From: Faecalibacterium longum CLA-AA-H243
GTDB lineage: Bacteria; Bacillota; Clostridia; Oscillospirales; Ruminococcaceae
Assembly: GCF_020687245.1 (NCBI RefSeq)
Contig: NZ_JAJEQG010000022.1
Coordinates: 1-42,400, forward strand
DNA: 42,400 nucleotides
Direction: 5' to 3'
In this document: positions 19,582-25,661 of the stretch, piece after piece
How the letters are laid out: the number at the start of each line of letters is the position of its first letter
How positions within the stretch are numbered: position 1 is the first letter of the stretch
Notes under the pieces: generated by a model
Databases searched by the model: none
What the model saw: the letters and a program-made list of their open reading frames with translations, nothing else
What the model was told of the DNA's origin: nothing
Program-made: the position numbers and the translations under genes

Positions 19582-20062
19582 TTTCAGCCCCCGCTTTCTC
19601 CAACAGGTCGTCCAGCAGGCGGGCGTCGTCCTGCTCGTTCAGGTTGCGGGCCAGCAGCTTCTCGCACATGGCGCGGGCCAGTGCAGTGGTCTGGGCGTCA
19701 GCCTGGCGCAGCTTGTGCTGGCGCTCGGCTTCGGCGGCAGCTTTGCCCTCGGCCAGGATGGCGTCGGCCTGCTTCTGGGCGTCAACCAGCAGCTGCTGCT
19801 TGTCCTTTTCGGCCTGCTGCTCGTAGGCAGTGCGGCGGGCAGCAGCCTCGGCGTCCACATTGCGCAGCTTTGCCTGCGCATCGTTCAGGGCCGCAGCGGC
19901 CTCCTGCTTGGAGGTCTCGGCGGCGTTCAGTGCGTCATCCACCTGCTTCTGGCGCTGTGCGATGATGTTCATGACGGGCTTGTACAGGAACTTGCGCAGC
20001 AGCAAAAACAGAACCAGAATGTTGACGACTGTATACAGAAGGTTCAGATTCAGAGTCAGCAT
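19571..20062 (-). CDS. atpF: F-type ATP synthase subunit b
   Basis: Peripheral stalk. 163 residues: one N-terminal membrane helix (YTVVNILVLFLLLRKFL), the short KPVMNIIAQRQKQV segment typical of b, then a long Ala/Glu/Gln-rich coiled coil and a C-terminal DDARLLDDLLEKAG. Length is normal and it is not fused to delta. ATG at 20062 follows GGAGGCATGACG. Its stop overlaps the atpA start. Confidence 0.94.
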
Positions 20063-20079
20063 TCGTCATGCCTCCGTTA

Positions 20080-20304
20080 TCAACCCAGGAACAGGATGAT
20101 GAGCAGAGCAACGACGAAGCCGAAAATTGCAGTACCTTCGGCCAGAGCTGCACCCAGCAGCAGGTTGGTCTGGATCTTACCGGAAGCTTCCGGCTGGCGG
20201 CTGATGGCCTCCGTTGCCTTGCCGGTGGCAATGCCGATGCCGATGCCGCCGCCGATACCAGTCAGCGCTGCGATACCAGCGCCCAGAGCTACGAGTCCGT
20301 TCAT
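20080..20304 (-). CDS. atpE: F-type ATP synthase subunit c
   Basis: 74 residues: two membrane helices joined by the conserved polar loop RQPEA. The ion-carrying Glu is in LGAALAEGTAIFGF. The extra ligands of sodium-binding c subunits (a Gln in helix one, a Ser directly after the Glu, and a Tyr four residues later) are here Ile, Gly and Phe, so proton coupling is expected. The start follows AAAAGGAGAAATAATT. Confidence 0.95.
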   Translation of the reverse strand: MNGLVALGAGIAALTGIGGGIGIGIATGKATEAISRQPEASGKIQTNLLLGAALAEGTAIFGFVVALLIILFLG

Positions 20305-20331
20305 AATTATTTCTCCTTTTAATCGATCAAT

Positions 20332-21015
20332 TTACTCTTCTCCACCAATACTCTCTTTCATGAACAGCGAGGTGAGGAAGACAAAGACATAGGTCTGGAT
20401 GAGACCATCGAACAAATCAAAGTACAGGCTGAAGATGGCCGGCACGAACACCGGGACCACCAGCTTGATGAGCTCCATGATGACGAAAGCGCCCAGCACG
20501 TTGCCGAACAGTCGCATACACAGGCTGGTGGGGCGGATGGCGATCTCGAGGATGTTCATGGGGGTCATGATGGGGGTGGGGGCGGTGAGGCTCTTGAGGA
20601 AGCCCTTGCCGCCCCGGGCATGGATGCCGGAATACTCGATGAGGCAGATACTCATGAGCGCCAGCGCAGCGGTGACATTCAGATCCTTCGTGGGGGGCTT
20701 GATGCCGAATACACCGATGAGGTTCGCACAGGCGATGTAGAGAGCCACCGTCATGAGGTAAGGCACATACCGTCTGCCCTGCTCGCCCAGCAGGCCCGTG
20801 AAGAAGTTGTCGATCGTGGTGACGACCAGCTCAAGGATGGCCTGCCGCCTGGAGATGTGGTCCACCTTGAGGTTCCGGGTGAGCAGGATGGAGACGATGA
20901 CCAGAAACAGCATGATGCCCCAGCTGACCACCACGGATTCCGGCACCTGCAGGCCGCCGAGGGAGATCATCTCCACATTCAGCTCTTCTTTCAGGGCCGC
21001 AGTCAATGCGTTCAT
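20332..21015 (-). CDS. atpB: F-type ATP synthase subunit a
   Basis: 227 residues, five to six membrane helices. The essential arginine is in RPTSLCMRLFGNVLGAFVIM, and the conserved C-terminal QTYVFVFLTSLF is present. It forms the two ion half-channels next to the c ring. ATG at 21015 follows AAAGGAGGCAAAGAG. First standard gene of the operon; atpI is absent. Confidence 0.96.
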   Translation of the reverse strand: MNALTAALKEELNVEMISLGGLQVPESVVVSWGIMLFLVIVSILLTRNLKVDHISRRQAILELVVTTIDNFFTGLLGEQGRRYVPYLMTVALYIACANLIGVFGIKPPTKDLNVTAALALMSICLIEYSGIHARGGKGFLKSLTAPTPIMTPMNILEIAIRPTSLCMRLFGNVLGAFVIMELIKLVVPVFVPAIFSLYFDLFDGLIQTYVFVFLTSLFMKESIGGEE

Positions 21016-21077
21016 CTCTTTGCCTCCTTTCTGAGCAGAGTCTTATCCTGAAGCGTAAAGGTATCGTTCGTTTTCAC
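21012..21077 (-). CDS. possible 21-residue leader peptide upstream of atpB
   Basis: GTG start at 21077 with AAAGGAGATAGA in front, encoding MKTNDTFTLQDKTLLRKEAK plus Arg, with a stop TGA that overlaps the atpB ATG as ATGA. Good ribosome site, right spacing and the overlap suggest real translation coupled to atpB. No similarity recognised. Confidence 0.45.
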   Translation of the reverse strand: MKTNDTFTLQDKTLLRKEAKR

Positions 21078-21194
21078 TCTATCTCCTTTCGTTTCTTTTA
21101 TTAAAGCAGCTGTGCTAAAAATCAAAGAAGGTGCGTTTGTTTTTATGGAAACACACCCTCTTTCCGCGCTCAGCGCAGCCCTTTTGCGTCTGGT

Positions 21195-21223
21195 ATCATA
21201 GCACGATTGGTGCAGTTTGATAA
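21195..21223 (-). promoter_or_regulatory. candidate promoter of the atp operon
   Basis: Minus strand TTATCA, 17-base spacer, TATGAT preceded by GTGC. Gives a leader of about 170 bases before atpB. Confidence 0.55.
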
Positions 21224-21239
21224 GACCTTTGGCCGATAT

Positions 21240-21466
21240 TCTACTTTTTGTTATATCTTATTTCACGCCTCGGCCGGGAATGTTGTGCATCTTGCTTAAT
21301 AATGCACAGTTAAACTGTCCATTTTGACCAAATCCTTAGTCATTCCTTAGTGGTTCGTTTCATTTTTGAGGTAAAACGAAACCCTTTCGGCAGAATTATG
21401 CACTCCATGTATATCTGATATATAAAATTCATATGGCTGTCAAGTGTGTGATACATGAAATTTTCT
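21240..21466. other. intergenic region with small inverted and direct repeats
   Basis: No gene seen. Contains TGTGCAT/ATGCACA around an 11-base loop (21285-21310 region), the direct repeat CTTAGT-N5-CTTAGT at 21335-21351 (same 11-base period as the orphan regulator sites at 31655 and 32909), and a GGTTCGTTT ... AAACGAAACC inverted repeat. Confidence 0.5.
21335..21351. promoter_or_regulatory. possible OmpR-type regulator box
   Basis: CTTAGT-CATTC-CTTAGT, an 11-base direct repeat very close to CTTAAG-AATTC-CTTAGG in front of the orphan response regulator gene. It lies about 115 bases upstream of the candidate atp promoter. Confidence 0.4.
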
Positions 21467-21558
21467 TATCGCAATCTTCAAAAATAGTGCCGGTCAAAAC
21501 GGCATCTTTGCGATATGCAGTTTGCGGCTGTTGCTCGTGCATTAAAAACGCAAACTGC
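21467..21558. repeat. two-hairpin element, copy B
   Basis: Hairpin 1: TATCGCAA with TTGCGATA (21508-21515), enclosing a small TGCCG-GTCAAAA-CGGCA hairpin. Hairpin 2: GCAGTTTGCG (21517-21526) with CGCAAACTGC (21549-21558); the 22-base loop matches copy A at 20 positions. Lies 60 bases after the DUF2798 gene stop on the minus strand. Confidence 0.7.
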
Positions 21559-21618
21559 TATAATCAGAAGCTTATCTTTATTAAGTAATATTACCTGTTT
21601 ATAATATAGGATATAGGC

Positions 21619-22083
21619 TCACTGGGCGTTCTGTCCACCGCGGCGGAAGATAGCACGGAAGATGAAGCGGGACAGCGGGCCGCAGTAGAACATCTGCCAG
21701 CACAGAGCCATCGGGAAATTGCAGCCGAACGTATGCACCCACGTACCGAAGCTGGGTTCCTTGAACAGCACCGTTGCCACAAGGCTCATGACAGGGCACA
21801 TGATGCAGACGATCATCAGAGAGATGGCATAGGTGATGAACTGCGGCCGGTCGGTGGGGCGCATGAAGGTGAAGGCCAGTGCAGTCGCCAGCTTTTCCAC
21901 CACGAAGAACTCCAGCACGAAGGCCACCGGCACCATAATGGGCATCTCATGCAGGGCCATGCCGAAGGTGGCGTTGGTCACGCCGCCGGTGGCAAGGGCG
22001 ACATTGTAGACGATTATTCCATAGACCATGATAGCGGCCATAACGACAGTAAAGACGATTTTTTCAAGCAGAGTCTTAGGCAT
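21619..22083 (-). CDS. DUF2798 membrane protein
   Basis: 154 residues with four hydrophobic helices (IVFTVVMAAIMVYGIIVYNV; MPIMVPVAFVLEFFVVEKLA; FITYAISLMIVCIMCPVMSL; MALCWQMFYCGPLSRFIF). Two halves look alike, as in the DUF2798 family. Role unknown. I chose ATG 22083 after GAGGAGAAAATCAAA; the upstream extension runs through the leader hairpin. The leader contains a terminator, so expression may be attenuated. Confidence 0.75.
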   Translation of the reverse strand: MPKTLLEKIVFTVVMAAIMVYGIIVYNVALATGGVTNATFGMALHEMPIMVPVAFVLEFFVVEKLATALAFTFMRPTDRPQFITYAISLMIVCIMCPVMSLVATVLFKEPSFGTWVHTFGCNFPMALCWQMFYCGPLSRFIFRAIFRRGGQNAQ

Positions 22084-22146
22084 TTTTGATTTTCTCCTCA
22101 TTTGTGTTGTGGGGTAAAGTCTTTCGGAACTTTCGCCGCACAAAAA

Positions 22147-22181
22147 AAGACAGACGAGGGCGGAACCTTCGTCTGTCTTTG
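22147..22181 (-). terminator. attenuator-like terminator in the DUF2798 leader
   Basis: Minus strand AAAGACAGACGA pairs with TCGTCTGTCTTT, then TTTT. It lies between a promoter (minus TTACGC, 17 bases, TATCAT at 22205-22210) and the gene, so transcripts must read through to reach the coding region. Confidence 0.6.
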
Positions 22182-22219
22182 CACGACTACCATTCATTGC
22201 CCGCTATGATAGCACAAAC

Positions 22220-22497
22220 TCCCGCCTCGCGTAAGAGTTTTCAGCCTTTTTCTCCCGTTTTGCGCAAATCCTTCCACGAACGACCCGAAATTTTCGGGCA
22301 GTTTATCGTATTCCCGCCGTCCCGTCAATCACCCGGAGCGAAGTTTGGCAGTTCTTGTGCAGAGGTTTTCCACAAAAGGCCCTGCGGGCCGTTCAGACTG
22401 CGCAGGGAGGCTGTTTCAGTCGTGCGTTTGTATGAATAATACAGTTTTTTTGTCATTTATTGAAAAAATATATCTAATTCATTGTGCATTCTGCGAA
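22220..22497. other. intergenic region, no gene seen
   Basis: GC-rich then AT-rich sequence between the DUF2798 promoter and the promoter of the mini-ORF transcript. No supportable coding region or RNA seen. Confidence 0.4.
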
Positions 22498-22526
22498 TGG
22501 ACAAACCACGCCCGCGCGTGTATAAT
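22498..22526 (+). promoter_or_regulatory. strong sigma-A promoter of the mini-ORF transcript
   Basis: TGGACA (22498-22503), 17-base spacer, TATAAT (22521-22526). Predicted start near 22533. Confidence 0.85.
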
Positions 22527-22608
22527 AAAGCCAGAAACCAGAGAAGTACAGCAGAAGCTCAAATGAGAGCTAACCCCGCTGACTTTAAGCAGAAAGGAGC
22601 GAAGACCG

Positions 22609-22659
22609 ATGGTCGATATGGAACCCGCACAGTATGCACAGACTGTCGGGGTTCGCTGA
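22609..22659 (+). CDS. mini-ORF 1, 16 residues
   Basis: MVDMEPAQYAQTVGVR. Shine-Dalgarno AAAGGAG, nine bases before ATG. No similarity recognised. Confidence 0.4.
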   Translation: MVDMEPAQYAQTVGVR

Positions 22660-22812
22660 GAAGCAAAATAGAGGCTCACCACAAACGGGATGTTTCCCCC
22701 GTATAAAAACACAACAACAAGAGCCGTTCTTGAGCATCAATAAAGCGAATAACAGAACAGTCTGTGAAATAAAATCCCTCGCGTTCAAATAGATCCGCCG
22801 AAGGTGATCCCA

Positions 22813-22851
22813 ATGAAGAAAGCTTTTGTACGGAACGTCTTATTTGAATAA
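22813..22851 (+). CDS. mini-ORF 2, 12 residues
   Basis: MKKAFVRNVLFE. Preceded by GAAGGTGATCCCA. The region around it pairs (TTCAAATA before with TATTTGAA at its end), so structure and translation may compete. Confidence 0.4.
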   Translation: MKKAFVRNVLFE

Positions 22852-22870
22852 CTCTAAAGGAGAAACTCCG

Positions 22871-22879
22871 ATGTACTAA
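22871..22879 (+). CDS. mini-ORF 3, Met-Tyr-stop
   Basis: ATG TAC TAA, eight bases after AAAGGAG, which forms a GGAG-AAA-CTCC hairpin. Begins 20 bases after mini-ORF 2 ends. Confidence 0.4.
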   Translation: MY

Positions 22880-22925
22880 GTAATGACACTCCCTTCGCAA
22901 ATCTAACTCGAAAGAATGTGGTAAT

Positions 22926-22970
22926 ATGAAATTCATCTCTGTGATTCGTATCCCGCACTCCAACAGTTAA
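22926..22970 (+). CDS. mini-ORF 4, 14 residues
   Basis: MKFISVIRIPHSNS. Weak ribosome site (GAAAGAATGTGGTAAT). Same place in its module as mini-ORF 2. Confidence 0.35.
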   Translation: MKFISVIRIPHSNS

Positions 22971-22986
22971 GAAAAGGGTCATTCCA

Positions 22987-22995
22987 ATGTACTAA
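22987..22995 (+). CDS. mini-ORF 5, Met-Tyr-stop
   Basis: Second ATG TAC TAA, eight bases after AAAAGGG. The context AATGTACTAAG matches that of mini-ORF 3. Confidence 0.4.
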   Translation: MY

Positions 22996-23047
22996 GAAAT
23001 TCATTCCCCTGCCAATCGTTCTTCACCGTTTCAAAGGAGAATCTTCT

Positions 23048-23077
23048 ATGAAACGTCCGGTACAGACCGAAAAATGA
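23048..23077 (+). CDS. mini-ORF 6, 9 residues
   Basis: MKRPVQTEK, eight bases after AAAGGAG. Confidence 0.4.
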   Translation: MKRPVQTEK

Positions 23078-23098
23078 AGAAATCGAGGTCAAGAGGCT

Positions 23099-23116
23099 AT
23101 GACTCCGAAGAAGTAA
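23099..23116 (+). CDS. mini-ORF 7, 5 residues
   Basis: MTPKK, ten bases after GAGG and overlapping a second AGAGG. It stops four bases before the terminator stem. Confidence 0.3.
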   Translation: MTPKK

Positions 23117-23120
23117 GCAT

Positions 23121-23166
23121 CCTGCCGACTGAGGGCTTGCAACCGCCTCGAGTCGGCAGGTTTTTT
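23121..23166 (+). terminator. terminator of the mini-ORF transcript
   Basis: CCTGCCGACT pairs with AGTCGGCAGG, extended by GAGG/CCTC, then TTTTTT. Confidence 0.9.
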
Positions 23167-23187
23167 GTCTGATGTTTTCCAATGAAG

Positions 23188-23233
23188 CCTGCATCCTCCC
23201 GTTTTCCTGCCGGGAGGATGCGGGTTTTGTTTT
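23188..23233 (+). terminator. second, tandem terminator
   Basis: CCTGCATCCTCCCG pairs with CGGGAGGATGCGGG (one G-T pair), then TTTTGTTTT. Insulates the alcohol dehydrogenase from upstream transcription. Confidence 0.85.
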
Positions 23234-23269
23234 GTCCCGGATATTTTGCAGCGGCAGGCGCAGGGCCTG

Positions 23270-23298
23270 TAGATTTTCGAATCTATTTCGTGTATACT
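23270..23298 (+). promoter_or_regulatory. alcohol dehydrogenase promoter with palindrome
   Basis: -10 TATACT at 23293-23298. The -35 position is occupied by the 16-base palindrome TAGATTTTCGAATCTA (23270-23285), which could bind a regulator. Confidence 0.5.
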
Positions 23299-23337
23299 TT
23301 TGCTCAGAAAGCAGCACTTACAAGGAGGCAGACCACT

Positions 23338-24525
23338 ATGGCAAGCAATTTCGAGTTCTACTCCCCCACCCGGGTCATCTTCGGCAAAGGCACCGAACAG
23401 CGCGTGGGCGCGCTGGTGCGCGAATACGGCGGCACCCGCGTCCTCATCGTCTACGGCGGCAAGAGCGCCGTCCGCTCCGGTGTGCTGGACCGAGCTGAAA
23501 AGTCGCTGGCCGAAGCCGGCATTTCCAGCTGGACGCTGGGCGGCGTCGTGCCGAACCCCCACCTCGACAAGGTCTACGAGGGCATCCGCATCGGCAAAGA
23601 GAACAGCATCGACTTCCTGCTGGCCGTGGGCGGCGGCAGCGTCATCGACACGGCCAAGGCCATCGCCTACGGCCTGGCCGAGCCGGAAAAGGACGTCTGG
23701 GAGCTGTACGAGCACACCCGCACGGCCAGGAAGTGCCTGCCGGTGGCCAGCATCCTGACCATCGCGGCGGCGGGCAGCGAAACGTCCAACAGCAGCGTCA
23801 TCACTCGGGTGGACACCCACCAGAAGCGGGCCTACAACGACGACATCAGCCGCCCGAAGTTCGCCCTCATGGACCCTGAGCTCACCAAGACCCTGCCCGA
23901 CTATCAGACCGAGTCCGGCTGCGCCGACATCATGATGCACACCATGGAGCGCTATTTCACCAATGGCGGCAATATGGAGTTGACCGACGCGCTGGCCGAG
24001 GGCCTGCTGCGCACCGTGATGAAGAACGCGGTCATCCTCCACACCGACCCGGCCAACTACGAGGCCCGGGCCGAGGTGATGTGGGCGGGCAGCCTGTCCC
24101 ACAATGGCCTGACCGGCTGCGGCATCGCCAGCGGCGACTTTATGTCCCACAAACTCGAGCATGAGATGGGCGGTATGTTCGACGTGACCCATGGCGCGGG
24201 CCTCGCCGCCCTCTGGCCCAGCTGGGCGCGGTATGTCTATAAGGACTGCCTGCCCCGCTTCGTCCGCTTTGCCCGGAACGTCATGGGCGTGACCACCGAC
24301 GGCACCGACGAGGAAATTGCCCTGAAAGGCATCGAGGCCATGGTGGACTTCTACCACAGCATCGGGATGCCCGCCAGCTTCCATGAGCTGGGCATCGACC
24401 CCACCGACGCGCAGATCGACGAGATGGCCCGCCGCTGCCTCGAGGCTTGCGGCTCCGCCCTCGGCTCGGCTAAAAAACTCAGCCTCGACGACATGATCGC
24501 CATCTACCACGCCGCCAACCACTAA
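23338..24525 (+). CDS. iron-containing alcohol dehydrogenase
   Basis: 395 residues of the type III, iron-dependent alcohol dehydrogenase family, closest in look to the NAD(P)H butanol dehydrogenases (BdhA/YugJ/YqhD). Nucleotide-binding segments: YGGKSAVRSGV and LAVGGGSVIDTAKAIAYG. Metal ligands: Asp and His in SGCADIMMHTMERYF, and the later His residues in DFMSHKLEHEMGG and DVTHGAGLAALWPSW. Reduces an aldehyde in fermentation; the exact substrate cannot be told. ATG at 23338 follows AAGGAGG. Single-gene unit between terminators. Confidence 0.93.
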   Translation: MASNFEFYSPTRVIFGKGTEQRVGALVREYGGTRVLIVYGGKSAVRSGVLDRAEKSLAEAGISSWTLGGVVPNPHLDKVYEGIRIGKENSIDFLLAVGGGSVIDTAKAIAYGLAEPEKDVWELYEHTRTARKCLPVASILTIAAAGSETSNSSVITRVDTHQKRAYNDDISRPKFALMDPELTKTLPDYQTESGCADIMMHTMERYFTNGGNMELTDALAEGLLRTVMKNAVILHTDPANYEARAEVMWAGSLSHNGLTGCGIASGDFMSHKLEHEMGGMFDVTHGAGLAALWPSWARYVYKDCLPRFVRFARNVMGVTTDGTDEEIALKGIEAMVDFYHSIGMPASFHELGIDPTDAQIDEMARRCLEACGSALGSAKKLSLDDMIAIYHAANH

Positions 24526-24584
24526 GAAAACTTTTTCCCTTCCGCCCGGCATAAGAGCATTTGCCTGAACTCGAAGTATAAACG

Positions 24585-24630
24585 AAGCGCACCCCTTCTC
24601 CACACAGAAGCAGAAGGGGTGCGCTTTTCT
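24585..24630 (+). terminator. terminator of the alcohol dehydrogenase gene
   Basis: AAGCGCACCCCTTCT pairs perfectly with AGAAGGGGTGCGCTT, followed by TTC. Confidence 0.85.
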
Positions 24631-24687
24631 ATGTCCGCCGAAAGTTTTCAACAACACAAAACTTCATTCTCCTATCACAAATTTCCA

Positions 24688-24731
24688 TCTCCCTTTTGGG
24701 AGGAGCTGTCTGCGAAGCAGACTGAGAGGGC
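24688..24731. repeat. dispersed repeat, right-end fragment
   Basis: TCTCCCTTTTGGGAGGAGC, then TGTCTGCGAAGCAGACTGAG and AGGG: the right end of the family only. Confidence 0.65.
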
Positions 24732-24828
24732 TATCCCTTCTTATAAAGAATAGATGTCTATAAAATTTTTATATTTTACAAAGGTTTCGTTTTGTGGTTT
24801 GATGGAGCCAGAACGATTTGTTTTGCTG

Positions 24829-24910
24829 CATCGGGGCTGTCAAACCTGCGTGAATGGGGTCGTTTCCTGCGTGAATCGCTGTGTCTAAGCCCCGATGGTT
24901 ATGTTATAAT
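24829..24910 (+). promoter_or_regulatory. LytTR operator and activated promoter
   Basis: Two direct repeats CCTGCGTGAAT (24845-24855 and 24866-24876) start 21 bases apart, the spacing known for AgrA-type LytTR sites. They lie just upstream of a poor -35 (TGTCTA, 24882-24887) and a perfect -10 TATAAT (24905-24910), as expected for activation. A 10-base inverted repeat, CATCGGGGCT (24829-24838) with AGCCCCGATG (24888-24897), encloses them. Confidence 0.65.
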
Positions 24911-24935
24911 ATGGTCATAAGGGAGGAACTTGAGG

Positions 24936-25661
24936 ATGGAGCTTCGATTTGCGGTCGTAGAAGACCGCCTGCCCGACGCTCAGCGGTTGGAGAGCCTTTT
25001 GCGGCTGGCTTTCGGCGGCGGGCATACATTGGTCTGTGACCATTATGAGAGCGGTGACGCCTTTCTGGCGGCGTTCCCCTCAAAAAATTATCAGGTCGTT
25101 TTTCTCGACATCTGCATGGAAGGCACCAACGGCATCGAGACGGCGCGCATCCTGCGCCGGACCGACCCCGACCTGCTGCTGGTGTTCGTGACCTCGTCCC
25201 CGGAATACGTATGGGACGCATTCCCCGTCCACCCCTTCGATTATCTGCTCAAGCCCTACCGGGAAGAAAAGCTCTTCCAGCTGGCCGACGAGCTGCGGCG
25301 GGTGCTCTTCCGGGCCGAACCGGAGCTGGAAGTCCGCATCGCACGGCAGCAAGTACATCTCCCCCTGCGGAAGATACAGTACGCCATGGCCCAGAACCAC
25401 TACGTCCGCATCGTCAGCGACGACGGCGAGTGCCGGGCCGTCTCCACCTTCTCCCAAGTGGAGCAGCTGCTGCGGGCGCAGGAGAACTTCATCGTCTGCA
25501 ACCGGGGCGTCATCCTGAACATGGACAAGGTGCTCCGGCTGGACAGCGACTGCTTCGAGATGCTGGACGGCACCCGCCTGCCCGTGCGCCAGAAGGACAA
25601 GAATACCCTGTTCGCCCAGTTCACACAATATCAGTTCCGCCATATGCGGCGGGAGCTATGA
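24936..25661 (+). CDS. LytTR-family response regulator
   Basis: 241 residues. Receiver domain 1-120 with acidic pocket VVED, phosphoacceptor Asp in VVFLDICMEGTNG, and the Lys in FDYLLKPYREE. The LytTR DNA-binding domain follows (IARQQVHLPLRKIQYAMAQN; FIVCNRGVILNMDKV). ATG at 24936 chosen, nine bases after GGGAGG; a TTG two codons earlier is possible. Its stop overlaps the kinase start (ATGA). It probably activates its own promoter through the 21-base-spaced repeats upstream. Confidence 0.92.
   Translation: MELRFAVVEDRLPDAQRLESLLRLAFGGGHTLVCDHYESGDAFLAAFPSKNYQVVFLDICMEGTNGIETARILRRTDPDLLLVFVTSSPEYVWDAFPVHPFDYLLKPYREEKLFQLADELRRVLFRAEPELEVRIARQQVHLPLRKIQYAMAQNHYVRIVSDDGECRAVSTFSQVEQLLRAQENFIVCNRGVILNMDKVLRLDSDCFEMLDGTRLPVRQKDKNTLFAQFTQYQFRHMRREL

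Larger units (their letters stand above)
22533..23166 (+). ncRNA. 630-nt transcript carrying a chain of mini-ORFs
   Basis: Bounded by a strong promoter and a strong terminator, with no ordinary gene. It contains start codons, each 8-10 bases after a GG-rich Shine-Dalgarno site: 22609, 22813, 22871, 22987, 23048 and 23099, plus a weaker one at 22926. The frames are 2 to 16 codons. From 22813 three modules of about 115-120 nt repeat the order: MK-starting peptide, then a shorter ORF. Several Shine-Dalgarno sites sit in small hairpins such as GGAG-AAA-CTCC. It may be a ribosome-engaging RNA, a peptide-coding message, or a large structured RNA. Composition is AT-richer than its neighbours. Confidence 0.6.

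Noticed and set aside
22563-22706. 47-codon frame with a CTDC motif inside the mini-ORF transcript
   Set aside because: No ribosome site before its ATG and no family recognised; the SD-led mini-ORF 1 lies in another frame.
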